The notes beneath the pieces were generated by a model. That model had not been told where the DNA came from. It ran no database searches and was given only the letters and a program-made list of their open reading frames with translations. From contig CAZPRY010000005.1 in assembly GCA_964589175.1 (NCBI GenBank), positions 1-64,000 on the forward strand: DNA of 64,000 bases, in the 5' to 3' direction. The translations under genes were made by a program, and so were the position numbers. This DNA is from CAZPRY01 sp964589175. GTDB taxonomy: Bacteria; Fidelibacterota; UBA2242. Numbering within the stretch: the first letter of the stretch is position 1; every line of letters begins with the position of its first letter. Below are positions 37,001 through 45,177 of this stretch, in pieces.

Positions 37001-37278
37001 ATCACCAGCGCCTCGTAGCCCATCATAGAAGCCCGGACACGATAAGTACCCACGGGAACGTTGATTACGATGTACTGTCCGTTCTCATCGCAGGCGGCGC
37101 CCATGTCGGTTTCTTCGACGACGACATTGGCCCCGAGAAGTGGCATCCCGGTCTGAGCGTCCCGGACGATTCCGGCAATTCGGCTACGGGTCTGCGCCTG
37201 TAAGCCGGTGCTGCCGATCAAGCATAATGCGGTCAATATGCCAACAATGTGACCTGATGATAAACTTCTATATCGCAT
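34021..37278 (-). CDS. TonB-dependent outer-membrane receptor with carboxypeptidase-regulatory-like N-terminus
   Basis: Outer-membrane active transporter, 1085 aa. The start is ATG 37278, since AAGGAG sits 5 bases ahead; an in-frame GTG at 37284 directly abuts that leader. After a signal peptide (about 1-28) comes a CarboxypepD_reg-like domain (about 33-112, AGIVRDAQTGMPLLGANVVV). The plug follows (about 130-235, with TIRGGSADQTGMMLNGL and SGGYNAEYGNFRSGLINI), and then a 22-strand-type barrel ending in the aromatic FSF. The architecture is that of SusC-like and CarboxypepD-type receptors. No TonB/ExbBD genes lie in the window. It heads the trio TonB receptor - 728-aa protein - PorV-like and probably takes up oligogalacturonides or xylo-oligosaccharides. 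Confidence 0.93.
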   Translation of the reverse strand: MRYRSLSSGHIVGILTALCLIGSTGLQAQTRSRIAGIVRDAQTGMPLLGANVVVEETDMGAACDENGQYIVINVPVGTYRVRASMMGYEALVMTDVMVSADLVSKIDFSLTQTVIEGSVVEVTAKKHVLHKEVSTTQMVVSSVQLEDATGIREINAFLTKLPGISEENGYLTIRGGSADQTGMMLNGLSYMNAAAGNAETSVPLSAIEQVSLLSGGYNAEYGNFRSGLINITTKSGTKSGYHGTFSLSRDQAHLRRFGKSFYDTDNEALKPFLDPAVAFGGTEEAWADDPYMRQQYPRFVGWNTSAQNFNIGKTPENQATPLDYYLLACWMHMAVPDYEGLAELGYTVSDEQQKLFREHRMDDSKPDYNFDGGFGGPLPLLSKALGDATFYISHNAKQQQYIMPVTRSSEEVYTTLATIKTQPRDNLTLTLNGLHKRQIGVSPIRPAWGDFPDASREGGFMPIDNIKYIAKNSEYWYDQPFFPLLDQTTLMGGVTINHVLSSSTFWELTLSALTIQDHSDVGNTRDSTIVTRFGPFPVTEMPYGKLQYGSNVVDGYNYPSYDALPNVSRRFRRKEGDLYTDVKTGQYRAKFDITSQVGTHHYLKSGFEYNYIDLNHKLWEKWNENYYNVYEFNYHRTPSQTGLYLQDQISYEGIIANLGLRFDYYYGGGGKWPTGDPFAMAAFVPQEVEEDSILFNYLEQGRSYIWDTWVAYDKEHPGFLQPIRNHFTVSPRIGLSFPVTERSKFYFNYGHFRSNPPYYTMYLYRYRYVKNGLYDMSNPNLDPPRTISYELGLNYNFANGYMLSVSGYSKDVTGQHGEVNYKTAATGIDYNLWTNNEYQDIQGLEIILSKSDNSWLTGWVNFNYLLKKSGLTGREEITDVTINNDREGLYAGQETRSLPVPRVNGNITFRSPRKWGPALWGAHPLADWSVTFFGEWQAGKYFTWNPTNRLHVSDNMRWPSYHMVDLKLTKKFKILGIESTFFVDVSNLFNYKVSLLYREYPFERADGDLEDWRDYFNYMASLHLPMYDSVEYDAYREQYPGYFIPGNDKVGDMRSEDKDYINDPNLPFWLYGEPRDIWFGLRFSF

Positions 37279-37345
37279 AGCCACTCCTTGATTAGCTCGT
37301 TTCTATGGATGTTGGGTTTCGTGCATTTGTCCCTTCGGAAAAGTC

Positions 37346-39025
37346 TTAACGGATTAAATTCATTTTTATCATTTTGCGGGTATCTCCGAAACGGAGTTCG
37401 CCCAAATAAATTCCTGCGGAAACCTCCTGCCCCCGGTTGTTTTTCCCGCTCCAGCGGATGCTGTGCGATCCCGCCGGGCGGTATTCACTCAGGAGCTCAC
37501 TGACCAGGCGCCCGGTGATGTCGTAGATCCGGATGTCCACCTTCCCGGGCTCGGGAAGCGCGAACAGGATGGTCGTATTCGGGTTGAACGGATTTGGGTA
37601 ATTCTGCATCACCTGGAAACCGGATGCTGTGGCCGGATATTCCGCGATGGCAGTCTGACCGGAGCCGATCATATCGTCCAGGTACTCTTCCAGCCGGGTG
37701 TAGCCGTCGGTGTTGACCAGGTTCCGGTCCGCGTCGTCGTTCGGATTCAGCCCGTGAGACAGTTCCCAGTAATCCGGCATACCGTCATGGTCGCTGTCGG
37801 CCGGGGCCGGGAGACTATGCAGCTCCGGCCACCCGCCCACATCGGCCTGGGAATCGATAATCCCGCGAACGACACTGGTATCGCTGAAGCCCTGTTTGAT
37901 TTCGTAAAAGTAACCGTCGTAGGTCGCGGTCCCGCTGCGCACGTCGCCGATGACCCGCTCATCGACGGGATCGCGGAAGGGGTAATTCGCCCCGGCATCT
38001 TCCAGCACCAGGTAATAGGCATCTTCGGCGCTCTGAGACGTGATCGGGATGCAGGGGAAGGCGGAATCGGCCCGGACCGTAGTTCCGGTCGTGTAGCCCT
38101 GCACGCCGCCGGCCCAGTTGTCAGCCGTGATGGCGGGATAACTGGTGACGTAATTGCCTTCGATGAACCATTGGCTGTCTCTGTCCGAAATCTGAATAAT
38201 CCGGTTGCGCACGCTGCTCTTGGTCGCCGGACCGGCTTTATAATAATTGGACACCATGTTGATCCGGCCGCCTTCGCCGCCATAAGCGCTGTTGAATCCC
38301 CAGTTATAAATGACGTTGTTACGGAAATCCACGTTGACGCAGGCCGGTGTTTCTCCGCCGGCGAAACGCGGATTGCGGCTCGAATGATGGGCCAGCAGAT
38401 TGTGATGAAAAGTCACATCCCGGCCGCCCCAGATGCCGCCGTAGCCGTGCGCGCCTTTGGGGTGGTTGGACATGTAAAGACTTTCGGAGATCAGACACCA
38501 CTGGACCGTCATGCTGTCGTTGCCGTAAAATGACATGGTCTCGTCTTCGCTCCAGCTGGCCGAACAGTGATCGATAATGATGTGACGGCGGTAGCGTCCC
38601 CAGATGGAGTCCGTGTCGACGCCGGTTTCATCGCCGAGCCGGAAACGCAGGTAGCGGATGACGACTTGAATCGCGTTGACGACGACTTCATAGCCCCGAA
38701 GACAGATTCCGTCGCCCGGGGCGGTCTGGCCGGCAATGGTAATGTAGGCGTTATTGATCTTGAGATCCGACTGTAGCTCGATCGTCCCGGAGACGCGGAA
38801 AACCACGGTGCGCGGCCCGTAGGCTGCCACGGCTTCCCGCAGACTGCCCGGCCCGCGGTCGTTTAAATTGGTGACTTCATAGACGGCGCCGCCGCGCCCG
38901 CCGATGGTATAGCACCCGCCGCCCTCGGCCGTCGGGAAGGCAAGTTGCCGCGCATCCAGGAGGGTAGAATTCATAATCAGGAAACCGAGCCAAACCAGAA
39001 CAACGCCAGAAACCTTTCGAAACAT
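37346..39025 (-). CDS. Secreted pectate lyase, PL1-type, with sorting domain
   Basis: A 559-aa beta-helix lyase. After the signal peptide (about 1-25) it opens with AFPTAEGGGCYTIGGRGG (29-46), then VYEVTNLNDRGPGSLREAV (48-66) and GPRTVVFRVSGTIEL, the common start of PL1 pectate lyases in environmental FCB genomes. IIIDHCSASWSEDE (149-162) is the counterpart of the vWiDH region, and HHSSRNPRFAGGE (213-225) carries the likely catalytic arginine. A calcium-type DSDHDGMPDYWE segment (about 413-424) precedes the C-terminal sorting domain (about 470-559, NYPNPFNPN...KMIKMNLIR). It is transcribed just ahead of the TonB receptor, 67 bp away. Confidence 0.88.
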   Translation of the reverse strand: MFRKVSGVVLVWLGFLIMNSTLLDARQLAFPTAEGGGCYTIGGRGGAVYEVTNLNDRGPGSLREAVAAYGPRTVVFRVSGTIELQSDLKINNAYITIAGQTAPGDGICLRGYEVVVNAIQVVIRYLRFRLGDETGVDTDSIWGRYRRHIIIDHCSASWSEDETMSFYGNDSMTVQWCLISESLYMSNHPKGAHGYGGIWGGRDVTFHHNLLAHHSSRNPRFAGGETPACVNVDFRNNVIYNWGFNSAYGGEGGRINMVSNYYKAGPATKSSVRNRIIQISDRDSQWFIEGNYVTSYPAITADNWAGGVQGYTTGTTVRADSAFPCIPITSQSAEDAYYLVLEDAGANYPFRDPVDERVIGDVRSGTATYDGYFYEIKQGFSDTSVVRGIIDSQADVGGWPELHSLPAPADSDHDGMPDYWELSHGLNPNDDADRNLVNTDGYTRLEEYLDDMIGSGQTAIAEYPATASGFQVMQNYPNPFNPNTTILFALPEPGKVDIRIYDITGRLVSELLSEYRPAGSHSIRWSGKNNRGQEVSAGIYLGELRFGDTRKMIKMNLIR

Positions 39026-39131
39026 ACAGTTTTTCTCTTTCTCAATTTCGGATAAGCGGATTCAGGAATTCAGGATGCAAACTGCATCAGCACGATGCTG
39101 CGAATATCAGCTCAACCGGAATAGGATAAAT

Positions 39132-39181
39132 AAGCGTCCCGCCGGACTCACATCATGAAAATTTCAAACAGCGGGACGCTT
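39132..39181 (-). terminator. Inverted repeat downstream of the DUF5123-type gene
   Basis: Perfect 11-bp arms AAGCGTCCCGC and GCGGGACGCTT with a 28-base loop, starting 48 bases after the stop of the gene ending at 39229. On the - strand it is followed by TTATTTATCC, only a weak T-run, so it may terminate partly or protect the 3' end. Confidence 0.5.
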
Positions 39182-39228
39182 TGATAGCCGAACAGTTTTT
39201 CAAATAGGCAGATCGATACGTGCGAATT

Positions 39229-40596
39229 TTATTCGATGAACATCATCTTTTTCGTCAAAGTCTTTCCGGAAGATGTCAACCGGTAAAAGTAAATTCCCGA
39301 GCTGAGCTGCGCCGCATTGAAATCAAGGCGATACACCCCGGCATTCAGGTTTTTGTTCAGCAACACCGCGACCTCGTTGCCCAGCAGATCATAGACGGAC
39401 AGAGTCGTCATCCCGGATTTCTCCAGGGAGAAGGCAATGTTCGTCGATGGATTAAACGGATTCGGATAATTCTGATTTAGCGAGAAGGTCGTTGGTGCGA
39501 TTCCGCTTTCGGGTTCGAGCGCGACGGCGTTGCCGGCCCAGCGCGGATCGCCGATAGGACCACCGTCGGTGCCGAAAGTCAGCAACGGCGACTTCCAGGG
39601 TAGCGTGAAATCGCCGTTTTCGGGGTCGGCGAAGCCCGGATCGATGCGGATCGTGTCGGTAACCGTGTGCCCCCGGAAACCGATCTTGACAATATCCCAG
39701 AAACAGATGCTGGCGATGGTGGCCAGTGAATCGCCCACGGTGTCCTTGATATTGATAAAGACCTTATCCGTGGTGCCTTTAATCTGTTTGACAAAAATGG
39801 AATTTGCGACCGTCCAGGGATTCTGGAAGAAAGCCGGCTCTTTTTCCGCCAGCAGGATTTCCCGCTGATCTTCAGTGCCGATGTTGTACCAGGTCGTATG
39901 GTCGACAACAACCGTCGGTCCGGGTGCGGAGATGCCGCTCTCCACCGAACCGCAGATGCGGAAGCCGTAGCTGTTAATCGTATCAAAAGTCGAATTGGTG
40001 GCCGAGACGTAATTGGCGGCGCAGTACTTGTAATAGACTATCGTCCCGGTGGTTTTTATGATGGAATTATCAATCGTCGTCGAGTCCACGTTCACGTTGT
40101 ATTTCATATCCGGATTGCCGGCGGAGATCACGTGTTGGGTCAGATCGTGGATGTAGCAATTTTCGATTGCGATCTTTTTGACATGGATTTCAGCCGGGAA
40201 TTCGCCCATATAGAAGGTTGCCAAGTAAGTGGCGTTTACGGCGTCGTTCAGGGAACCGTCACACTCTAATCCTTTCAGAGTAAGCGAACCCTGTTCGCCG
40301 AGGCTGAAGAAAACCACGTTGTCATCATCGGTCGCGGTCGTCAGCAATTGCAGAATGGGTTTTTCGCCATCCTCGCTTTCAGCCTCAATGGTGATGCTCT
40401 TATTCTGAATCGTACCGAATTTATCGTTGGTGGCTTCGGTATATAGGCCTCCGGGGACGAGCTGCAGGACTTCTCCATCGACAGCGGATTCAATCGCCTG
40501 GTAAAGGGTCCCTTCACCCGGCGCGACATAAGTTTGGGAAATCAATAAACTACTGAAGGCCGCCAAAACACATAGAAGCAGTAACATTTTCTTCAT
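39229..40596 (-). CDS. DUF4957/DUF5123-type beta-helix surface protein with sorting domain
   Basis: A 455-aa secreted protein starting at ATG 40596. That start is chosen because GAGGAG lies 7 bases ahead; an ATG 15 bases upstream contains the leader itself. The signal peptide covers about residues 1-21. The middle (about 22-365) is a beta-helix-like region built of short repeats such as NSIIKTTGTIVYYKY and ANSIFVKQIKG, ending in the GDPRWAG tail that typifies DUF5123. The rest is a sorting domain (about 375-455, NYPNPFNPST...KKMMFIE). DUF4957/DUF5123 proteins recur in pectin utilisation loci of Bacteroidota; they are thought to bind or act on pectin but their function is not settled. Its own promoter and a downstream hairpin suggest a single-gene transcript. 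Confidence 0.8.
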   Translation of the reverse strand: MKKMLLLLCVLAAFSSLLISQTYVAPGEGTLYQAIESAVDGEVLQLVPGGLYTEATNDKFGTIQNKSITIEAESEDGEKPILQLLTTATDDDNVVFFSLGEQGSLTLKGLECDGSLNDAVNATYLATFYMGEFPAEIHVKKIAIENCYIHDLTQHVISAGNPDMKYNVNVDSTTIDNSIIKTTGTIVYYKYCAANYVSATNSTFDTINSYGFRICGSVESGISAPGPTVVVDHTTWYNIGTEDQREILLAEKEPAFFQNPWTVANSIFVKQIKGTTDKVFINIKDTVGDSLATIASICFWDIVKIGFRGHTVTDTIRIDPGFADPENGDFTLPWKSPLLTFGTDGGPIGDPRWAGNAVALEPESGIAPTTFSLNQNYPNPFNPSTNIAFSLEKSGMTTLSVYDLLGNEVAVLLNKNLNAGVYRLDFNAAQLSSGIYFYRLTSSGKTLTKKMMFIE

Positions 40597-40672
40597 GCCT
40601 ATTCTCCTCATTTATGAATTCTCTAATCAAGGAATGACCGGGCTATTTTTATTTCTATCATCTGCCAATGAA

Positions 40673-40701
40673 AAGATAAGGGAGAGTAGCTGCCTTGTCA
40701 A
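40673..40701 (-). promoter_or_regulatory. Predicted promoter of the DUF5123-type gene
   Basis: On the - strand TTGACA (40701-40696) and TATCTT (40678-40673) are 17 bases apart, about 77 bases ahead of the start codon. TATCTTTTC also resembles the TAnnTTTG box of Bacteroidota. No direct evidence of use. Confidence 0.45.
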
Positions 40702-40739
40702 TCCGCTCAAGTTCAAAAATGGTTCAAATGCGTACCGGA

Positions 40740-40769
40740 AAATAAAAAAATATAACCCGCCGACAGGGT
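40740..40769 (-). terminator. Possible intrinsic terminator of the hybrid two-component gene
   Basis: About 50 bases after the stop at 40822, ACCC/GGGT arms with a 7-base loop (40755-40769) are followed on the - strand by a T-rich run (complement of 40740-40750). The stem is short, so this is a weak call. Confidence 0.35.
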
Positions 40770-40821
40770 AAACTTAATCGAGCGAATATTTTCACGTTCA
40801 GGAATCGGATTAACGGCAGAG

Positions 40822-43800
40822 TTAAGCCGGAACTCCGGGCTGTTTGCCGTTCTGCTCGCGATATTCGGACGGAGTGACTCCATATTGGTGATGATAGCAG
40901 GTGCTGAAATATTTGGGATATTTGAAACCAACCTGGTAGGCAATCTCGCCGATCGTCAATTCTGTTTTGCGCAGCAGCTGGGCGGCTTTCTCCAGGCGGA
41001 TGGTCCGGATGTACTCCCCGGGAGAATAGCCGGTCAGGGCTTTTAACTTCAGGAATAAATTGGTGCGGCTCAGCCCGGCTTCACTGGCCAGCTGTTTGAT
41101 TTCCAGGTTCGGATCGTCGACATGTTCTTCGACAATTTCCCGGATTTTCATCAGAAATTTTTCATCGGTCGAGACGACGCTGATTTCATTCGGCTGCAGG
41201 ATCAGTTCGCGCCGGTAGCGTTCGCGCAACTTTTCCCGGGAGCGCAGGATGTTCTTGATGCGGGCATCCAGGAAGCGGAAGTGAAACGGCTTTTCGATAT
41301 AGTCGTCGGCACCCGTTTCGATGCCTTCAATCTTGTATTCGATGGCGGTTTTGGCCGTCAGCAGGATGATCGGAATGTGGCTCGTGGCGATGTCGTTTTT
41401 AAGCAGGCGGCATAAATCGAAGCCGTTGAGATTGGGCATCATCACGTCACTGATGACGATATCGGGGAGGAGTTTCCGGGCCTGCTCGAAACCTTCCTGG
41501 CCGTCCCGGGCTTCGGCAATCCGGTAGTGCCGGGCCAGCGTCTTCTGCATGTACGTGCGTAATTCCGTGTTGTCCTCGATAATCAGGATCAACGCGGTCT
41601 CCGATCGATTGTCGTCGCTCGCTAAATCCGGCTCCGGCTCCTGGGCCGGACTTCCCTCTTCGACCGGGAACTGCATCAGCGAGCGGAAGTGCAAGGTCTC
41701 CGCAATGCTGCTGAGAATTTCCTCCTCTTTCAAGTGCGCTTTTCCCAGCGGCAGGGTAATTTGGAAAAGGCTCCCCCGGTCTTCCAGGCTTTCCACGGAA
41801 ATACGGCCGTGATGGAGTTCCACCAATTTTTTAGTTAAGGCCAGCCCCAGGCCGGAGCTGACCTGGTTCGGGTGATGCCCTTCCCGGGCATGATAGAACC
41901 GTTCGAAAATATGATCCATGTCGTCTTTACCGATCCCCATGCCGGTATCCTGCACTTCGATCGTGACCTCGGGATTGGCTGCTGTGAGAGGGTGAGAATC
42001 CAGAAGGTTGACAGAGATTCGACCGCTGTCGGGCGTGTATTTGAAAGCGTTATCGATGACGTTTACCAGAATCTCTTCCAGTTTTTCCCAATCGAACCAC
42101 CCTTCGATCACCTCGGGAAGGGTGCTGAACCGGTATTCGATGTGATGCTTGCGGGCGCTTTCGCCGAATAACTCGAACACCTCTTTGACAAATTGAACCA
42201 GGTCACCCCGGGAAACCTTCAACTCCATCCGCCCCTGTTCCGCCCGGCGAAACGACAGCAGCTGGTGCATCAGGCGCAGCAGGTATTTCACATTGCGGTA
42301 CATCAGGCGGAATTCATCTTGGAAAGGAACTCCCTTCTTAACCGAGTTCAGAATCTCCTCAAGCGGCGCCTGAATCAGGGTCAACGGCGTCTTGAATTCA
42401 TGGGCGATATCCGTGAAGAACTGGAGTTTGAACTGGTTGATCTCCTTGACCTTCTCCTTTTCCATGCGTTCGATTTTCAGATCGTGTTTCATGCGGACCA
42501 GGCTCAGGATATAGGCGTTGACCCCATAAATCAGCCCGATCGCCAGCAGCCCGTATAAAACGTAAGCCCACCCGGTTTTCCAGAAGGGCGTGGGTATGAT
42601 CAGGGTCAGCACGGCCCCCTGTTCGTTCCAGACGCCGTCGTTATTGGTGCCCTTGACGCGGAATTTATAGCGGCCCGGATCCAGGTTGGTATAGTTGGCG
42701 TAGCGGCGGGTTCCGGCGTAAATCCAATTGTTCTCGAATCCTTCGAGCATGTAGGCGAACTGGTTTTTTTCGGGGCGGGTGAAATCGAGGGCGGCAAACT
42801 CGAAGGATACCTGATTTTCGTTGTAGGCCAGGTGGATCGTATCCCGGCCGGAAGTATAGACATAGACGCTCTGGTTCAGCGGCTCGTTTAAAATTTTGAC
42901 GTTGGTAATCACGATGGGCGGAATGTGGGGATTGGCCAGCTTCTCAATGTGATCCGGGTAGAAGGCGTTGAAGCCGTTGTTGCCGCCGAAAAACAGTTCG
43001 CCGGAGCGGCTTTTGAAACAGGAACGGATCCAGAACTGGTTGCCCTGCAGACCGTCATCCACATTATAATTGATAAATGTCTCCTCGGCAGTATTGAATT
43101 TTGAAAGACCGTTGGTAGTGCTCAGCCACAGATTTCCTCCGTCATCTTCCAGAATTCCCACGATCACATTGCTCGAAAGACCGTCGGCCTTGGTGTAACG
43201 CAAAAATCCTTGGCTGGTCGGCTGAAAACGGTTCAGTCCTTTGCGCGTGGCGACCCAGACGCGGCCGGCCTTGTCCTGGTAAAGGTACTGCACGAAGTTG
43301 TTGCTCAGGCTGTTCGATTTATCCGCATCGGAACGGTAATGCAGGTAGGCCCGGGTCTGCGGATGGTAGGTTACGAGCCCCGATCTCAGGTAACCGATCC
43401 AGAGCAGGCCGGTAGTATCGATCAGGAGTGTGACCACAACTTCATTGTCCAGCAGGCTGTTCTGCTCAAAATTCAGGGGAGTGAATTCGCCGCTTTTTTT
43501 ATCGAATGAGATCAGGCCGCTGTTGGTTCCCAGCAGCAGGTATCCCGGTTTGTCTTCGAGAATCACATTGATGAAATTGTTGCCCGTGATGGGGGTTGTT
43601 TTGACGTAATAACGATGAAAGATGCCCTGGTCTTTGTGGAATTTGTTGAGGCCTTCTTTGGTTCCGATCCAGAGCACGCCTTCACTATCTTCGAAGATGC
43701 AGGTTACCTGGTTGCTGCTGAGACTGTACGGGCGGTCCTTCTCGGTTTTAAACTGGGCGTATGTCCCGTTTTTACGGGAAAACCGGGTGAGTCCGCCCCC

Positions 43801-44943
43801 TTCGGTCCCGATCCAGAGCACGCCGTCGGTATCTTCGAAAATGGATAAAATGGTGTTGTTGCTGAGGTCCTTGGGATCGCTGACCCGGTTTCCGTAAACC
43901 TGGAATTTTTGACGGTTTTTCACGAAAAAGTCGATACCGCTGCCATCCATGCCGATCCAGACCACCCCGGTGCGATCCTGGTAAATGCTGCGCACGCTGT
44001 TGCTGCTCAAACTCGATGGATCGCGCGGGTCGTTCTTGAAATGGCTGAAACCACCGGTGACTCTGTTAAAAAGGTTCAATCCCCCGTGCATGGTGCCGAT
44101 CCAGAGGTTTTCTTCACGGTCCTCGAAGATGTCCTTAATCTCATCGCTGCTCAGGCTCTTGGGATTGCTCGGATCATTCTGATAACGCAGGAATTTTCGG
44201 GAACTCCGGTCGTACTTCCGTAGGCCGTTGTAACGGCTCCCGATCCAGATATCGCCGTAGCTGTCTTCGAAGAGCGTGCCGATTCTCTCGGCCCCGTTCG
44301 TGAAAGTCAGGTGCTCGATGCTCTGTTTTTCGCGATCGTAACGGTAAATGCAGTCCTGCGTACCTATCCAGAGGTCATATTCGCTGTCTTCCAAAAATTC
44401 GGTTACATTCTCGGTAAAGACTGGGCTGTTCGGATTACACGGTTCGATATGCACGGAGTTGAAGACCTGCTTTTGCCGGTCAAACTGAGTCAGCCCGGTG
44501 CGTGCTCCGATCCAGAGAATTCCGTTACTGTCTTCGAAAATCGTACGAACAAAATTATCGTTCAGGCTCTGCGAATTTCCGGGCTGGTGCGTCCACCGTG
44601 TAAAGCGTTCGGATTCATAGTCGAACAGGTTTAATCCTCCGCCTTCGGTGCCGATCCAGAGATTCCGAAACCGGTCTTCGACGATACATCTGATCCAGTT
44701 GGAGGAGATCGAAGTCGAATCGAAGATATCGTGGTCGAAAACGGTGAAGTTATAACCGTCGTAGCGGTTCAGCCCGTCCTGTGTCCCGAACCACAGGAAT
44801 CCGTGACTATCCTGTAAAATGCAGTCGATGCGCCCGTCCGACAGCCCATTTTTAATGGTAATATGGTCAAAAACGATTTTTCCCTCCTGGGGGAAGAGCG
44901 GCGCTGCGGATAGCAGCAGGCAGAGCAGCAACGCGATAATCAT
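40822..44943 (-). CDS. Hybrid two-component system sensor-regulator (HTCS)
   Basis: One-protein signalling system, 1373 aa, that senses an oligosaccharide in the periplasm and activates polysaccharide genes. The signal segment (1-18) is followed by about 14 two-component-propeller (Reg_prop) repeats, each with a WIGTxxGL-like core (about 22-690). Next are a Y_Y_Y domain (about 700-775), one membrane helix (about 787-808), HisKA with H848 in IAHEFKTPLT, and a HATPase domain (about 960-1075, with NVIDNAFKYTP and GLGLALTKKL). A receiver with D1166 in VISDVMMPNLNG and a C-terminal AraC-type helix-turn-helix (about 1260-1365) complete it. There is no Shine-Dalgarno. It lies between the AraR-like repressor and the pectin genes, so it is the likely activator of this locus. 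Confidence 0.95.
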   Translation of the reverse strand: MIIALLLCLLLSAAPLFPQEGKIVFDHITIKNGLSDGRIDCILQDSHGFLWFGTQDGLNRYDGYNFTVFDHDIFDSTSISSNWIRCIVEDRFRNLWIGTEGGGLNLFDYESERFTRWTHQPGNSQSLNDNFVRTIFEDSNGILWIGARTGLTQFDRQKQVFNSVHIEPCNPNSPVFTENVTEFLEDSEYDLWIGTQDCIYRYDREKQSIEHLTFTNGAERIGTLFEDSYGDIWIGSRYNGLRKYDRSSRKFLRYQNDPSNPKSLSSDEIKDIFEDREENLWIGTMHGGLNLFNRVTGGFSHFKNDPRDPSSLSSNSVRSIYQDRTGVVWIGMDGSGIDFFVKNRQKFQVYGNRVSDPKDLSNNTILSIFEDTDGVLWIGTEGGGLTRFSRKNGTYAQFKTEKDRPYSLSSNQVTCIFEDSEGVLWIGTKEGLNKFHKDQGIFHRYYVKTTPITGNNFINVILEDKPGYLLLGTNSGLISFDKKSGEFTPLNFEQNSLLDNEVVVTLLIDTTGLLWIGYLRSGLVTYHPQTRAYLHYRSDADKSNSLSNNFVQYLYQDKAGRVWVATRKGLNRFQPTSQGFLRYTKADGLSSNVIVGILEDDGGNLWLSTTNGLSKFNTAEETFINYNVDDGLQGNQFWIRSCFKSRSGELFFGGNNGFNAFYPDHIEKLANPHIPPIVITNVKILNEPLNQSVYVYTSGRDTIHLAYNENQVSFEFAALDFTRPEKNQFAYMLEGFENNWIYAGTRRYANYTNLDPGRYKFRVKGTNNDGVWNEQGAVLTLIIPTPFWKTGWAYVLYGLLAIGLIYGVNAYILSLVRMKHDLKIERMEKEKVKEINQFKLQFFTDIAHEFKTPLTLIQAPLEEILNSVKKGVPFQDEFRLMYRNVKYLLRLMHQLLSFRRAEQGRMELKVSRGDLVQFVKEVFELFGESARKHHIEYRFSTLPEVIEGWFDWEKLEEILVNVIDNAFKYTPDSGRISVNLLDSHPLTAANPEVTIEVQDTGMGIGKDDMDHIFERFYHAREGHHPNQVSSGLGLALTKKLVELHHGRISVESLEDRGSLFQITLPLGKAHLKEEEILSSIAETLHFRSLMQFPVEEGSPAQEPEPDLASDDNRSETALILIIEDNTELRTYMQKTLARHYRIAEARDGQEGFEQARKLLPDIVISDVMMPNLNGFDLCRLLKNDIATSHIPIILLTAKTAIEYKIEGIETGADDYIEKPFHFRFLDARIKNILRSREKLRERYRRELILQPNEISVVSTDEKFLMKIREIVEEHVDDPNLEIKQLASEAGLSRTNLFLKLKALTGYSPGEYIRTIRLEKAAQLLRKTELTIGEIAYQVGFKYPKYFSTCYHHQYGVTPSEYREQNGKQPGVPA

Positions 44944-45071
44944 AAAATGAATATAATCAGGCTTCTGCTAAATATAAAATATATATAATGCATTCGATTT
45001 CCAAAGGCGTACAGGCCCGTTCCTGTTTGGGTGAATTCAAGGTTATAATTGGAATCGGAGCATCTTTGCGG

Positions 45072-45109
45072 AAAAAACTGAAGGGCTGAAGCGCGTGGCC
45101 CAGCCCTTC
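45072..45109 (-). terminator. Intrinsic terminator of the GntR/LacI-type repressor gene
   Basis: On the - strand GAAGGGCTG and CAGCCCTTC form a perfect 9-bp stem (12-base loop) followed by AGTTTTTT. It begins 69 bases after the repressor stop and separates it from the HTCS gene. Confidence 0.75.
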
Positions 45110-45177
45110 GGTTCACTACAGTATCGGGTCGTAGATACCCTGATGCTTGCGTCTGGGTAGTTCATTTTGAAACGGAT

